From Arthonia radiata (Eukaryota; Ascomycota; Arthoniomycetes; Arthoniales; Arthoniaceae), in NCBI GenBank assembly GCA_002989075.1, contig PSQN01000013.1, positions 1,522,379-1,586,378 on the forward strand: a stretch of 64,000 bases of DNA, given 5' to 3'. Of this stretch, positions 43,565 to 55,500 are shown one piece after another. The notes beneath the pieces were generated by a model that did not search any database, was not told the origin of the DNA, and saw only the letters and a list, made by a program, of their open reading frames with translations. The translations under genes and the position numbers were made by a program. Position 1 is the stretch's first letter; each line of letters starts with the position of its first letter.

Positions 43565-44206
43565 ATGTGACTATCATCGCGAAACAGTCTGCAATATGAT
43601 TGGATAAGTAGTACTTATTTCTACTTGCGCAGGGAAGGACGTTCTTCTCGGGTCTTATCGCCACGCGCTCGTGCATTTCATCATTTCCTCCGACATATAG
43701 CACATACGCCGGTCTTGAATGGCTCTGAACTGGCATATATTCCAACCGACACATAAAGCGTGGACGCTTGTTTATCCCTTTCAGCGTTTGCAGCGCTTAG
43801 CAACAGCTCCAGGTTTGTGTGCGGTATCAGCATGTGATGACCGCAAAAACGATCAACGTCTCTAGCATAAGACTATACAAGCTCAAACCTTGAGTAGAGG
43901 TAGAACTCCTTCTCTTGAGCACACCCACGGGACCGATGTCGCGCTGACAAAGCAGCAGCACTCAACCTTCAAGCGCTCATTCCTGCGGAATATGATCGCA
44001 CACACCGCAAGGCACATTAGAGAGGCGTTATAATGAGGCATTAAGGCGGTTTAATGCTGCTAAGCAACGCTGACTATTTTCACAAATGCATACTATTACG
44101 CTGTCATGCTTCAAAGCCTCACGAAAAGCGAGCTGAGAACGCGAGCTCTATTGCGTCGGCAAGCACACACTGGGTGAGCGTCGCACCTGAGGACCAATTG
44201 TGTGTA

Positions 44207-44244
44207 AGCCATTGACGTTCAGCTTAGCCATTGACGTTCAGCTT
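44207..44244 (+). repeat. Two tandem copies of a 19-bp unit AGCCATTGACGTTCAGCTT
   Basis: Two perfect adjacent copies (44207-44225, 44226-44244). The unit contains TGACGT, a bZIP/CRE-like half site, but no supported gene starts nearby. Confidence 0.7.
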
Positions 44245-44472
44245 CGCCAACCTCGACTCCCTTCGAACCTGCATCCGGTTCGTTCATCCATCCGAAAGGT
44301 CTGCTACTCCTTCAGACCGCTTCACCCAATTTCACGCTGGTCTGGTGATGCAGGTATCTCCCCAACCAAGTGAAGTTTGGCTTTCTTGTGCTCCTGGTGC
44401 CTAGAATTTATCATAGGCTCTGGAGACCATGGCATGCTCAGTATCCATACCATCTTTAGCGCATTCGCTGAG

Positions 44473-44913
44473 TCATCTCAAAGACAGTATACTCACTTCA
44501 AGAAACACATACTCGACATCCTGCAACAGCAACTCGACCGCAACAGACCAAGCCAGCCCGCGTGCAACTCTCCTTCGCAGTCTCGCCCCGAATTTGGGTA
44601 TGAAACAAGCTGCAACATGTGGCTCTAATAACAGCGTGAAAGTCATCTCGTTCCTCAAAAAGGGAACTAGGATCGTGAATGCGAAACCGATGCCAAAGGC
44701 AATACCGACCGATATCGTCCGGCGTACTCGAAGCTGTCTAATCCATGGTATGTGCTTGAGTACCAGGTGTTCGAGCAGCGTCGCTTCTGTCAAGATTATT
44801 GCGATGAGAATAATAAAGTCACGCAGTGTGGATGGCACTCGCGGGTGAACTCCGTCTAGCATGGCGTCAAAGCTGGGAGGACATGCAGGCAAGAAAGGGA
44901 GTTTTACCGGCAT
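44473..44913 (-). CDS. Hypothetical small membrane protein
   Basis: An ATG at 44913 opens 146 codons. Two hydrophobic stretches (FIILIAIILTEATLLEHLVL and ISVGIAFGIGFAFTILVPFL) separated by a basic loop (RQLRVRR) suggest two membrane segments. I recognise no family. A competing frame on the other strand (44429-44848) is less protein-like. It sits in the low-density zone about 1 kb from the transposon block, so it may be a remnant. Confidence 0.35.
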   Translation of the reverse strand: MPVKLPFLPACPPSFDAMLDGVHPRVPSTLRDFIILIAIILTEATLLEHLVLKHIPWIRQLRVRRTISVGIAFGIGFAFTILVPFLRNEMTFTLLLEPHVAACFIPKFGARLRRRVARGLAWSVAVELLLQDVEYVFLEVSILSLR

Positions 44914-45422
44914 GCTGGCGATCGCGCATTCACTGCAGAATGTTGAGGTCTTAAGAGGAGCACATATTATATGAGCATGCTGACGGTCCTCCTTGCTTCA
45001 ACATATTTCACGTTCCACGACACCTGAAGTCACACAGACTTTCTGGTACGACTCTGTCCTTTCCCTGCCTCTACCGGGGCCGCAATATGCATCCGTGACT
45101 TGAGTATACGATCTTGATTAGACATACCCAGGCTCTAATCTAATTAAACGGTCACCTCGCGGCAAGGCCCGCATAGCATCACTTTTCAGGTCCGTTCCCG
45201 ACCATCCAAATAAGCCTCAACTATTGCTTGCAGCACGAAGCATGATGTATGCTGACATAAGGACACATTGAAGAACATCAGAGCGTTCTGTGGTTGTTGT
45301 TCGCCGGGTTTCAAGCTCTGTCTCCGCTCGTTCCGTGCTGACATGGTTTTATTGATACCTGGAGTGCTGGTCGATCGTAAAGCTCTGCAACATGGATGCT
45401 GCTGCTTGCTCTTCTGAGACTT
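44914..45422. other. Intergenic, no gene seen
   Basis: About 510 bp of ordinary composition between two weak minus-strand ORFs. Nothing recognisable. Confidence 0.4.
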
Positions 45423-45791
45423 TTAAAAAGCTGCACTGGCAACCATAGTGCTCGATGAGTTGTTCGGATTAGCACCACAAGAGAATCTCTCCAGCGATGT
45501 GTTGCTGAGTTCCTTCTCATTTGCGCTTGTTGTGACTGACTTAGAATCGCCGTCATCGTTATGGTTTCCTTCGACAAGATCATTGCACCTTATTGCGGTT
45601 TCGTCGTCCACCCGTGAAGATCGCCGCTGAAAAGCTTCAGTGTCGCTCTGGCGAATCAGCCAGATGAGTTCGAGGTCCATGTGTTGCTTGAGAGAAGTCC
45701 ACATGACGACGAAGGAGCCAACGAGAAAGGGTGCGGAAAGGCTGTATACCAGCGCAGCTGTGGGTACAGTCGCAATCTCCTTCAGTATCAT
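45423..45791 (-). CDS. Hypothetical ORF at the transposon boundary, possibly a truncated gene
   Basis: The ATG at 45791 opens 122 codons. The N-terminal part is hydrophobic (AALVYSLSAPFLVGSFVVMW), followed by a polar, Asn/Asp/Ser-rich tail. The sequence looks like the last membrane helix and cytoplasmic tail of a larger membrane protein. The 5' side runs within ~40 bp into the AT-rich repeat block, so upstream exons may have been lost or pushed away by transposon insertion. No family recognised. Confidence 0.3.
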   Translation of the reverse strand: MILKEIATVPTAALVYSLSAPFLVGSFVVMWTSLKQHMDLELIWLIRQSDTEAFQRRSSRVDDETAIRCNDLVEGNHNDDGDSKSVTTSANEKELSNTSLERFSCGANPNNSSSTMVASAAF

Positions 45792-46856
45792 GTAGAGTCA
45801 GAGTTGGCAATGAGTCAGGTCATTCAGTCTAAATGACCTAGCCAGGTCAGTTTTCAGGCAGATCAGGTCACCCTTTCTGGCTATCTAGATGAGTTATTAC
45901 TTCTAATACGTTTAACCTAATCGACTACAGATAATCTAAATAAAGCTAGATATTTAGTAAATAAAGCTAGCTAAAGATAGGCTAATTTTAGCCGCATAAG
46001 TATCTTAACGTCTAAATATTTTATCTTTTAGCTTAATTAATGTATTTTATTACTTTAAGTAATTTATACTTTATTTTATTTAAAATAAACTGATATTGGA
46101 TATATAGTAGTAAAATTAGCAGAATGTTTAAAGGTAGATAAGTAGATTATATATAATTTTAAATTATTTATAAATTATTCTCTCTTTAGAAGTAGTATAA
46201 TAAACTTAGAGCTAATTTAGCCTTATAATTAATTTTATCTTAATGAAGCGTAAATATATCTTTAAAAGCTTTAATTTTGAACTATAACTTATATATTTTA
46301 TTATTATTATTATTTACTATAACCTAACTTTACTACTATTATCTCTTATTATAGCGTATACATTATTTAACGTGTTTTAATTTAGACTATTTATTATATA
46401 TAGAATTAATATTAATAGTATTATTTTAGTAATAATATATAAAGTTAAAGTTCTATTTTATATAAATATACTATAAGTATAGCTTTTACTAACTAAATAT
46501 CTTTAAAACCTTAATTCTTCATTTATATATAATTATCTATCTATTTACTATAATAGAGAGTAAATTTAGGCTTTTTTTTTCTTCTTAGTATCTTTATAAT
46601 CTTTTAAAACTACTCTAAAGATAAAGTTAATACTATTAACGTTAAGTAATATATATAAATACTAAAATACTTAATAATTTAAAAGCTTAAAGATAAAAAG
46701 AGCTTTAACTTTATTAACTATACTCTCTACTCTTATCTTACTAACTATACTAATAAAAGAACCTTGAATATTTTAAATCTAGAGTAATATAAAGAAATAT
46801 TATACTTTAATTGAACTAATATTTAATAGATATATAACTTCTATAACAATATATAG
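45792..46856. other. Start of AT-rich, RIP-like block; unidentified relic
   Basis: At about 45,830-45,900 the composition switches from normal to very AT-rich. The junction carries repeated AGGTCA/TGACCT motifs (near 45,815-45,870), including an inverted pair TGACCTAGCCAGGTCA. From 45,900 to 46,856 the sequence is nearly all A/T with dense stop codons; I cannot name the element it came from. Confidence 0.6.
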
Positions 46857-47016
46857 TGTTACAATCTTGCTATATCGAGCTAGTACAAGGCTAAGTACAA
46901 TTAGCCTCATTAGAGCGTTATATAGAATACCCAACGACTCTAATATAGCAATATTAGTAATGTTGCTATATCGTAATAAGATCTTAATAATACGATAAAG
47001 AGATTATTAAGGCTAT
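46857..47016 (+). mobile_element. Truncated B-type gypsy LTR fragment
   Basis: The 160 bp beginning TGTTACAATC match the first 160 bp of the element B LTR (49401-49560) without visible length change, and then break off exactly where the copia LTR starts (TGTTGGAAATT at 47017). It is therefore an older LTR interrupted by the copia element; its remainder should lie beyond the window. Confidence 0.75.
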
Positions 47017-47903
47017 TGTTGGAAATTAACTAACTAGCTGGTTAGCCGGAACCCCTAGAGGCCTGGAGTATCGAACAGGTTCTACTAGCTGTCTCGGTCT
47101 AGAATAGAACAAGCCTTTTACCTAAAGGATCGGGCCTAGTAGCCCGAGTTTAGAACAAAAAGAAGCATTATATAACCTATTTTAAACAGCTGGCCTATAG
47201 TTTAAGATAACATAGAATAGACTTAGAGACTAACAGTTTTAAATAGACAGAATTACTGTCTTATACGGTAAGTTACGGGTTATCTGGCCTCTATTAAAAA
47301 GAACAGATATCTAGTAAGTTCTATACGGGCTGTATTAGAAATTAACCAACTAGCTGGTTAGCTAGAACCTCTAGGGGTCTAGAGTATCGAACAGGTTCTA
47401 TCAGCTGTCTCGGTCTAGAATAGAATAAGCCTTTTACCTAAAGGGTCGGGCCTAGTAACCCGAGTTTAAGACAAAAAGAAGCATTATACAACCTATTTTA
47501 AACAGCTAGCCTATAGTTTAAGATAACATAGAATAAACTTAGAGACTAATAGTTTTAAATAGACAGAATTACTGTCTTATACGGTAAGTTACGGATTATC
47601 TAACCTCTATTAAAAAGAATAGATATCTAGTAAGTCTTATACAGGCCGCTAAACTTAAATATATAAGCTAAGATCTCTTTAGAGAATTTTAGCTAATAAG
47701 ACAGACAATATAATAATAGCTTCTCTTTGCTACTAAGTATTGTACCTATACTAAGCTTAAGTATTGTACTAGTCTTAAGCTAGTTTTGTTTTTCTACTCT
47801 TTATAGTAGTATTCTTCTTCTTTCCTATACCTTTTTAATAGATTATAAGCTCGGGTTAGCATTAATTTCTTTTAAATTTCCTTTTTAGAAAATATTTTAT
47901 CTA
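47017..47903 (+). mobile_element. Ty1/copia LTR with internal ~314-bp tandem duplication
   Basis: Begins TGTTGGAAATTAACT, a typical copia LTR start. The first 314 bp (47017-47330) are repeated almost exactly at 47331-47644. The LTR end is placed at about 47903 because TTGGTACC at 47904 resembles the initiator-tRNA primer site TTGGTATC used by copia elements; that end is approximate. The second copy also starts with TG, so two stacked LTRs are an alternative to an internal duplication. Confidence 0.6.
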
Positions 47904-49400
47904 TTGGTACCTCTAAACGATTCTATTACCAATCGACTCTAAATTTTTAGTTCAATTTAACTATTAGAACAGAATTTCCTTTTTTTTTTGGAAATCTCCG
48001 ACTATATATTTAGCTATAGACTCCTCTCATAAGATTTTTAAACTTAAGGGTTCGACTAATTAAGATATTTGGTTGATTCGAATAGAGGCCTTTTTAACTA
48101 AAAAGGGCTACGGTAATGTTATAATTCCCTTTTCCGGCTATTTAGCTAAATATATTACTAAAGTTAGCCGCTAAAAACAGTCAATAAGGGCAGCAGCCCT
48201 TATTTAACTAACTTTAAAGGACGGTCCCCTTATTTAAATAAAGGGGATTTATAACTCTTTAAAGCTTTAGAATAGCTTAAAAAGGTTATACGAATCGAAA
48301 GGTTTTAGTTTCGAGTTTCTAATTTGTAAGGAGCTCTTTAGCACTATACTTAGTAAGGTAAAAAACCTTAAGCTTTATTTTACTAAAATTAGGCAATTAA
48401 CGGACGATTTAGTAACTCGAGGACTAGTACTACCCAATAAGGTAGTAGCTGCCTACGTTCTCTACAATCTAACCTCTAAATACGAACATACGGTAGCTAT
48501 TATTAGCCAAAGCTACCGGCAAACGACTAGCGATATAAGTCTACAGGACTTATTTAGTTAACTTATAAATAAGTCTCGTCGAATCTACGGTAGTACTCCA
48601 GTAGAAAAGGTTTTTACTGCAATAGACAATAAATCAACGCAAAGGACCGGAGAAAAATTAAAATCTTTAAGTAAAAACTAAGAAAAATGCCCCTTTTGTA
48701 ACAAAAAAGGGCATAAACCGGCAACTTGTTGGAAAAAATACTCAAACCTCCGGCTAAATTTCAACAAAAGCTCCAAAAACACCGATTTTTTAATATTTTC
48801 TATACACAGTTCTAACCTACAAGAAGAACAATGCTTTACAGTATTACTAAATAGAGTTAATTACTTTACTAATTCTTAAATCCTTAATATAGGCTTAATA
48901 AGCTATATTTACTTAAATATTGACCTTCTAACAGATATCCGGCCAACTAACCGAATTATTCGTTAGAAAGGAGAAAAGTTAATTTAAGCCTTATAGATAG
49001 ATAAAGTAAAACTATTCTTTAAGAATAAAATAATTGTTCTAGATAAAGTTTTATTTATTAAGAAATTTAGAATTAACCTTCTAAGCTTTAATAAGCTTAA
49101 AAAGAGGAAAAGTAAGATAACTCTTAACTAAAACAAGCTAAAAGTTAATTGGGCCGGACAACTAACTACCGAGAGGCGGTATATTAACGGTCTAATAGTA
49201 ATAGAAGCTTAGACTATTAATACAGTTCGATCTCTTTATACTATTTCTTTAAAACTAACCTTTAGTATTAATAGATAAGATATATAGGCGAAAACGCCTT
49301 AAAATAGCTTAAAAATATTGCTCTAGAAATAAATTATTTAGATAAATTAAGAGATAATTACTAAATTTACTTTAAAGCAAAGATAACGGCTAAAGTTAGC
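47904..49400 (+). mobile_element. Ty1/copia internal region, gag and start of pol, RIP-decayed and interrupted
   Basis: On the plus strand a broken gag frame can be followed from about 48,000. It ends in an intact CCHC zinc knuckle CPFCNKKGHKPATC at 48688-48729. Further on, protease and GAG-pre-integrase-like stretches appear (RINLLSLNKL-type near 49,070) with many TAA/TAG stops. The element is cut at 49400 by the gypsy element B LTR; the rest of pol and the 3' LTR must lie beyond 64,000. Confidence 0.7.
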
Positions 49401-49850
49401 TGTTACAATCTTACTATATTAGGCTAGTACAAGACTAAGCGCAGCTAGCCTTATTAGAGTATTATATAATATACCCGATAACTCTAATATAGCGACGTTA
49501 GCAACGTCGCTATATTGCAATAAAATTTTAACTACGCGACAAAGAGATTGTTAAGACTATTAAATACAGAAAAATATACCTTTATATCTTAAACTATATA
49601 GCTAAACTAATAGCTAAACTTAGAATAAACTTTAGTCTGTTAACTTAATATTTAAATATAAGTTTCTTAACTATATTTAAGTAACATACTTTATCTTTTA
49701 TCTACTCTATTTAAGTTCTTTTTACTCTCTATAATTTATCTTGCCTCTTCTATCTTTTAGTCTCTAGCATATAAGATACCTATTACTAAGGTTAATAAGT
49801 ATATAAAATAAGTAAGTCTTAGTTTAGTTCTTCTAGCAACCAGCGTTATA
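49401..49850 (+). mobile_element. Ty3/gypsy element B, 5' LTR
   Basis: 450 bp starting TGTTACAATC and ending GCGTTATA (ancestral ...GCGTTACA). The same sequence recurs at 63588 to the window end. Its last ~260 bp match the LTR of element A while the first ~190 bp do not. Confidence 0.85.
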
Positions 49851-52039
49851 CTTTAATAGACTCGCTATAAAAGTAGAGAAAGCAGATTAATTATATTTAC
49901 TACTTTAGTACCTAATAGCTGTAACGCTATAAACAGGCTAGCTAGCAAAATAGCCGCTATAGATAAGATATCGAACGTTAACACTAAAATAGATAAAAGC
50001 TTTTTTAATAAACGCTCTAAACTTACTTTATTTTTAATACGCTTAGTTATATATTTTAAGACTTATAAGGATTAGTTTCTAAATAACAGTACTATAGTTT
50101 TATTTACTGCATTCTATATAAATAGCGAGGTATATAAATAGTTAAACTTCTATCTTAAAGACTATCTCTATAAAGCATCTAACAAATAATAAAAGAAGAC
50201 CGACAAACTCTTCTCTAGCTTTACTGCGTTTTAGTAAAAGCTTCGATAGATATATAAGAATATCGATTCTAAACGTACTACTGTACGCAAACTTAAGATA
50301 CTTCGCTAGATAAAACCAGCCAGCCGATACGCCGCTAAGTTTCTGTAATATGCTAATTAAACTAAATAAGATAAAGAACCTCTAATGGATACCTTTTATA
50401 AAGACTTAAAGAACTATATTAAGGAAATTATCTATATTCATAGAGAAAAGTTTACTAAACTAGAAAAGTTTATAGAATAAGCTAAGAAAATCGATAATAG
50501 TAACTTTAAACGACAGTTAAAGAAGAAAGAAGCTAATCTAGGTAAGTTTATCTAAACTTAAAGTAAGTACAACTTATAACAGAACTGAAGTAATTTAATA
50601 GAATTAAACTTTATAAAGCTCTATAGAAAACTAAATAACTAGAAACAAGAACATAGAATAAAAAAGAACCTATATCTATATTACGGAAAACTAGGGTATT
50701 AAGTTAAAGAATGCTGTTCTAAAAAATAACAGTTCAACAGTACTAGCAGAAATAAACACAGTAATCGATCTTAAAAACCTTATTTCTTACGATAACAGTT
50801 TAATATAACTACTTAGATATAGAAGAACGACGGTCGCAATAAAACGATAGAATTGCTAGTAGTCTTCTCCGACCGCTAGTATATAAACTTAACTAAGGGT
50901 CGTTCTCCTTAAGCGTTAGAACTTTTACTCAAAATTAACTAGAACTAGTATAAGTACGTTATTAAATTAACTAAGAAGCAGAAGGATATCTACTAAGATA
51001 CCTTTTATAACTAGAAAGATACTTATTAGGTTACTTCTAACAAGAAGTACAACGAGCTAAACTTATTTAACTTATATAAGAACTAGAATACGGACAGTAA
51101 GTTATAGAAAGAAACAAAAGAACGACAAATAAAACAGAAACAACAAAAACTATAGAACTAAAGCAACATTAACCACACTATTCCGAGGTATTAGGTATAG
51201 AGTACCGTTATACTATATAAAACACTATTCTAAACCGCGTACTACGATAATAATTGCGCGACTTATAAATTTAACAAACAGAGATTAGAATAATAGCTAA
51301 AAAAAACTAATTTTTTTAAAACAAGGTTTGATATAAGAACTAGGCCTTACCCGAGAACAATATAAGTTATCTTATCTAAAAATCTAAGAGGAATTTAAGA
51401 AAGAATAGACCGTAGAAGCTAAGTAAGATAGTAACTATAATACATTATAGATAAAATAACGACTTAAAGACAAAAATATAGATTCTAATGATATAGAATC
51501 CTTACTTAAGAACGATACTAACTAGAAAGAATAAACTCTAATCTGTTAGAAAGGAATAACATAGAGACTTTGTTAGTCGGCCTTCTACAATAGAAAGTTA
51601 AGCGCTAATAAAAATATTAACGATATTTTAAAATATATTTATTTACGCTTACACGACTAATAAACTACCTTATTAGAGGTCTAGAATTATATAGTTAGTA
51701 CTAATATTTTTAACTAACAATATATAATTTATAGATACAATAGATTTTAACTAGCGATAATTGTATAATTAAGACAGAGATTATAAACAATAAACTAAAT
51801 ATTATAATAAAGATAGTACTAGAACACCTTATACAGGAATTCTTATAGCAAATTAACTAACAATAGGTTTTAATATCTAGAATACTTTAGAACGTATACT
51901 ATCAATAGAAAAAAGACTAGACTAACTACTTTAAGAGTAGTAGTACTAGCCCGTCTAACGGTTAGACCCTCTAAAAGCTTAGCTTAATATAAGCTTAGCT
52001 TTTTATAGAATATATCTGTATACTCGAGTAATAATAAAC
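49851..52039 (+). mobile_element. Ty3/gypsy element B, gag and start of pol (left part)
   Basis: Follows the 5' LTR. Decayed gag on the plus strand, with a CCHC knuckle relic near 50,670-50,715 in which one Cys and the His have become Tyr (TGT/CAT to TAT, the RIP direction). Protease-like sequence follows to about 52,030, where element A is inserted. It continues without loss at 59393. Confidence 0.75.
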
Positions 52040-52044
52040 CACAG
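52040..52044. repeat. Target-site duplication CACAG, left copy
   Basis: CACAG immediately left of the element A LTR; the same five bases follow the other end at 59388-59392. It marks a single integration of element A into element B. Confidence 0.85.
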
Positions 52045-52516
52045 TGTAACGCCGGTCGCTAGAAGAACCGAACTAAGGCTTACTTACCTTGTGTACTTGT
52101 CGACCTTGGTAATAGGTATCTTATGTGCTAGAGACTAAAAGATAGGAGAGACGAGATAGATTATAGAGGGTGAGAGGGGCTTAACTAGAGTAGATAGAAG
52201 ATAAAGTATGTTACCTAAATATAGTTAAGGAACTTATATTTAGATATTAAGTTAATAGACTAAAGTCTATTCTAAGGTCGGCTATTAGTCTAGCTATATA
52301 GTTTAAGGTACATAAAGAGAGTTTCTTTGTGTTTACTCACTCGATAATGTCTATATTAGGTTTATAGGGAATATAGGCCTTTATAGCTATTTTGTTCGAT
52401 AATGCCTATAGCGGGTTTATAGGCTTAGTCGGAAATAATGCTGGTAGAGCTAAGATAACTAGCGATGGTTGGTGCTTAGATATACGCTAGGCCGTTTGGA
52501 GCTAGTGCCCGTAACA
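52045..52516 (-). mobile_element. Ty3/gypsy element A, 3' LTR
   Basis: 472 bp, TGTAACGCC...CCGTAACA on the plus strand (TG..CA ends), an exact length match to 58916-59387. Differences between the two copies are nearly all G/A or C/T, in both directions, as expected from RIP acting separately on each. Confidence 0.9.
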
Positions 52517-52540
52517 CAATCCTCTCTCTTCTAGTTAAAT
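52517..52540 (-). promoter_or_regulatory. Polypurine tract of element A
   Basis: On the minus strand the 20 bases before the 3' LTR read AACTAGAAGAGAGAGGATTG. A purine run next to the 3' LTR is the plus-strand priming site of LTR elements and confirms the minus orientation of element A. Confidence 0.6.
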
Positions 52541-55500
52541 TGTTCTCGATTGACCCTTAGCCTTTTAAATACTTATAAGTTATGTTTCGTTCTTCTCTTT
52601 GTAACTAATCTATAAGTCGCTATACCTTATATAAAGTCTGTTGCTACGGGTCCTAACAAAAAGTATAGCTAATACCTGTTAATTAAAGCCTGCGGTATTA
52701 AAATACCTTCTTGTTCTAAATATATATCGACTAAGGAAAGGTATGTAATTTAGTTTAGGAAGGCGATGTATTTAGTATGTACTCGGGATAAGAAGAGTTG
52801 TAATTTACGGGTATCGATAGTAGATAGTATACCCTGTTATTGTCTTTTTATAATACCTAGAACTAACTTAGTTGCAGCGCGTTTAGTTTATTTTTAATAT
52901 TCCTCTTAGTCGGCTGCCCTTTAGCGTACAAAACGTTAATTACGCGTATTAAAGTTTTAGACAGCAGCGTTAATTGCGGCTATATAGCGTAACTGATCTA
53001 AGGTCTAAAAATTAAAAGAGAAGGTTAAAAAGACTTGTACGCGGGCAGCAGCGAAGTTAGCTTAAAATAAGTTATTGAAGCAAGAGGAGTTTACTGCGTT
53101 GATAGCTAATAGCGATACATTTAAATATCTAAGCGGGTTATCCGTTAACTTTTAAAGTAACCCCTACTTAGAGTTGAGTAGTAGTCCTATAACGTAGTAA
53201 GCTGGTTCGTTCGTAGGTAACCTAGATACCGGCGAGGCGCACTAGATAGTAGATTAGAGTATTAGTGCTACTATGACCGACTAATACTTTAGTTTTAATA
53301 TTGTCGAATAGTATCTTTATAGTTAGTTAGGTTTCGTTCTAATTCCTATTAATTTTTATATTTGAAATATCCTTTCTATTTTATAAGATACTGTCGTTTG
53401 CCTCGATATTGTTTATAAGCTTGAATCGTTTTAACCTTATACTCGGGTTCTTAGTTGTTAGAAAGGATTTCTGGATTGAGTCGTTCTATCTCTCGGGAGT
53501 AGGCTAGTTTTAATAGCGCTATATAGAATATAGAATATATTCTTATTGTCTTTAGGAGTTTGAGTTTAAATGTTACGGGTCCTAATAACTATAAGATTTT
53601 AAACGGTCTTGTCTTAATATAGTCGAGTTTTTTACTTAGTTTAATAGTTTTTAAGTTTCTTATGAGTAGATAAGCTCTTTTCTCCTCTTTTATGCTTGTA
53701 TTCGGGGTCGTTCTTGACTTGTTATACTATTTTCTCGTTCGTTCGGTAATAAACTTACTGTCAGACTTTAACTACTAGTACAGGTATTTTATGTTCGTAG
53801 CTATTTGTGTAGCTAATTCGTTCTCTGTAGTATTTTATAGTTGTCTTCTTTAAAGAGGGTGATAGCTATACAAGGCGTAGAACGGAGTTGTTTTAGTTGT
53901 ATCGTTCTTTGTATCATTGTGCGCTGCTTACGCTACTGGTAGTAACTATACTTAGTCGTTCTGCTGGTAGTTAATATATGCCCGGAGATACTGTTCTAGT
54001 GTTTAATTTGTTCGTTCTATCTGTCCGTCTGTTTACGAATAGAATAATGTAGATATTTTTTGTTTTGTTTCTAGTTGTTGTATTAGCGATGTTCAAAATC
54101 GTAAGATAAATTTTCGATCTCTGTTAGAGATAATTTTTTGTGGTTAACTATAATTGACTAAGATAATCTAAAGGAATGTATATACTAATTGTTCTAAATT
54201 GCTAGCTTTCTTGTAAGGTACGAAGTATACGTATTTTGTTAGTTTGTCGTATATAACTAGGATAACGTCGTAAGCTACTCCTGTAAGCAGATTCTTAGAG
54301 ATTAGTAACTTAGTAATAAAGTTTAGTAAGACTGTATACTATAGTCTTTTAAGTGTCTCTAGTAGCTAGAGTTCGCTATATAATAAATGTCTCGGGTGCT
54401 TGGTTCTTGCGTATATATCGTATTTTCGAATATAATTTTCGACGTAGTGTCGAATTCTCGGAATGTAGTAGGTTCTTGTAATCTTCTTTATAGTGTTATC
54501 GATGCTCTTATATCCTTTTATTGGGTTATCGTAGAAGTTACTAATAATACATTAGATTAGATTCCTTAGGATATAGATCTTGCCTTAGAATTCGTAATAG
54601 CCCTTGTTGTTCTTAACTAGTCCTAAGTGTCGTTTCTCGTTTTCCTAGTAGGTCTTAGGGTCGTTCAGGATATCTGGGATTCGGCTATCTAGTTCGATAA
54701 CAAACTCAGTTGTTATAGCTAATTGATTGTACCTAATCTCGTTGTTGTATTCTCGAAATATTGTATGTTCGACGTATTCCTTATTATTAAGGTAATCTAG
54801 ACGTCGGCTTAGAGCGTCGGCTCTATCGTTCTCGAAACCCTTTTTGTAGGTAATAATAAAGTCGTATAGAGCTATAGTTTCTAACTATCTAACCTGTCTG
54901 CGGTTAAGTTTCTTTATCGTTATAAAGTAGGTTAGGTTCTTGTAGTTTATATATACTATAATTATATAGTTTGCTCCTTCTAGATAAGCTCGCTATATCT
55001 CGAATGCTGCTATAATAGCTAAAAGCTCTTTATTGTAAATATTATAGTTCTATTCTATAGATAATATTTTTCTTAAGTAGAAAGCTACTGGTCTAAGCTT
55101 TCTTTCCTTGTTGTTTTAACTTATATATACTCTAATCGTATAGTCTAACGCGTCTATTTTTATAATAATTAGCAAGTTAGGGTTAAATATTGCTAGTATA
55201 GGTTTAATCTTAAAAGCTTCCTTAAGCTCTTTAAATACTAATTGTTCTTTTTACGTTTAGGAGAATTCTATCGATTGTTTCGTTTATTAAGACAGCGGTG
55301 CTGTAATTCGGCTAAAGTTAAATATTTATCGCCTATAGTAGTTAACGAAACTAAAAAACTATTGTAACTGTTTTACATTCTTTAATATAAACTAGGTTAG
55401 AACGGATTAAATCTTTGAATCTTTTATTTAGAGACCGTGCTCGGTAATTATAAATCTAAGAAATTCGACAGATTGTTAATAAAACTAGGTTTTCTCGATA

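Larger units (their letters stand above)
42223..44472. other. Gene-poor region before the repeat block
   Basis: About 2.2 kb of mid-GC sequence with no convincing gene. It holds a decayed tRNA-Pro-like sequence (43146-43223), one weak small ORF with a TATA element (43352-43564) and a two-copy 19-bp tandem repeat (44207-44244). Other short frames show no protein-like pattern. Confidence 0.5.

Noticed and set aside
44429-44848. 139-codon plus-strand ORF opposite the hypothetical membrane protein
   Set aside because: Ser/Asn/Thr-rich, typical of antisense to hydrophobic sequence; the minus-strand frame looks more protein-like.
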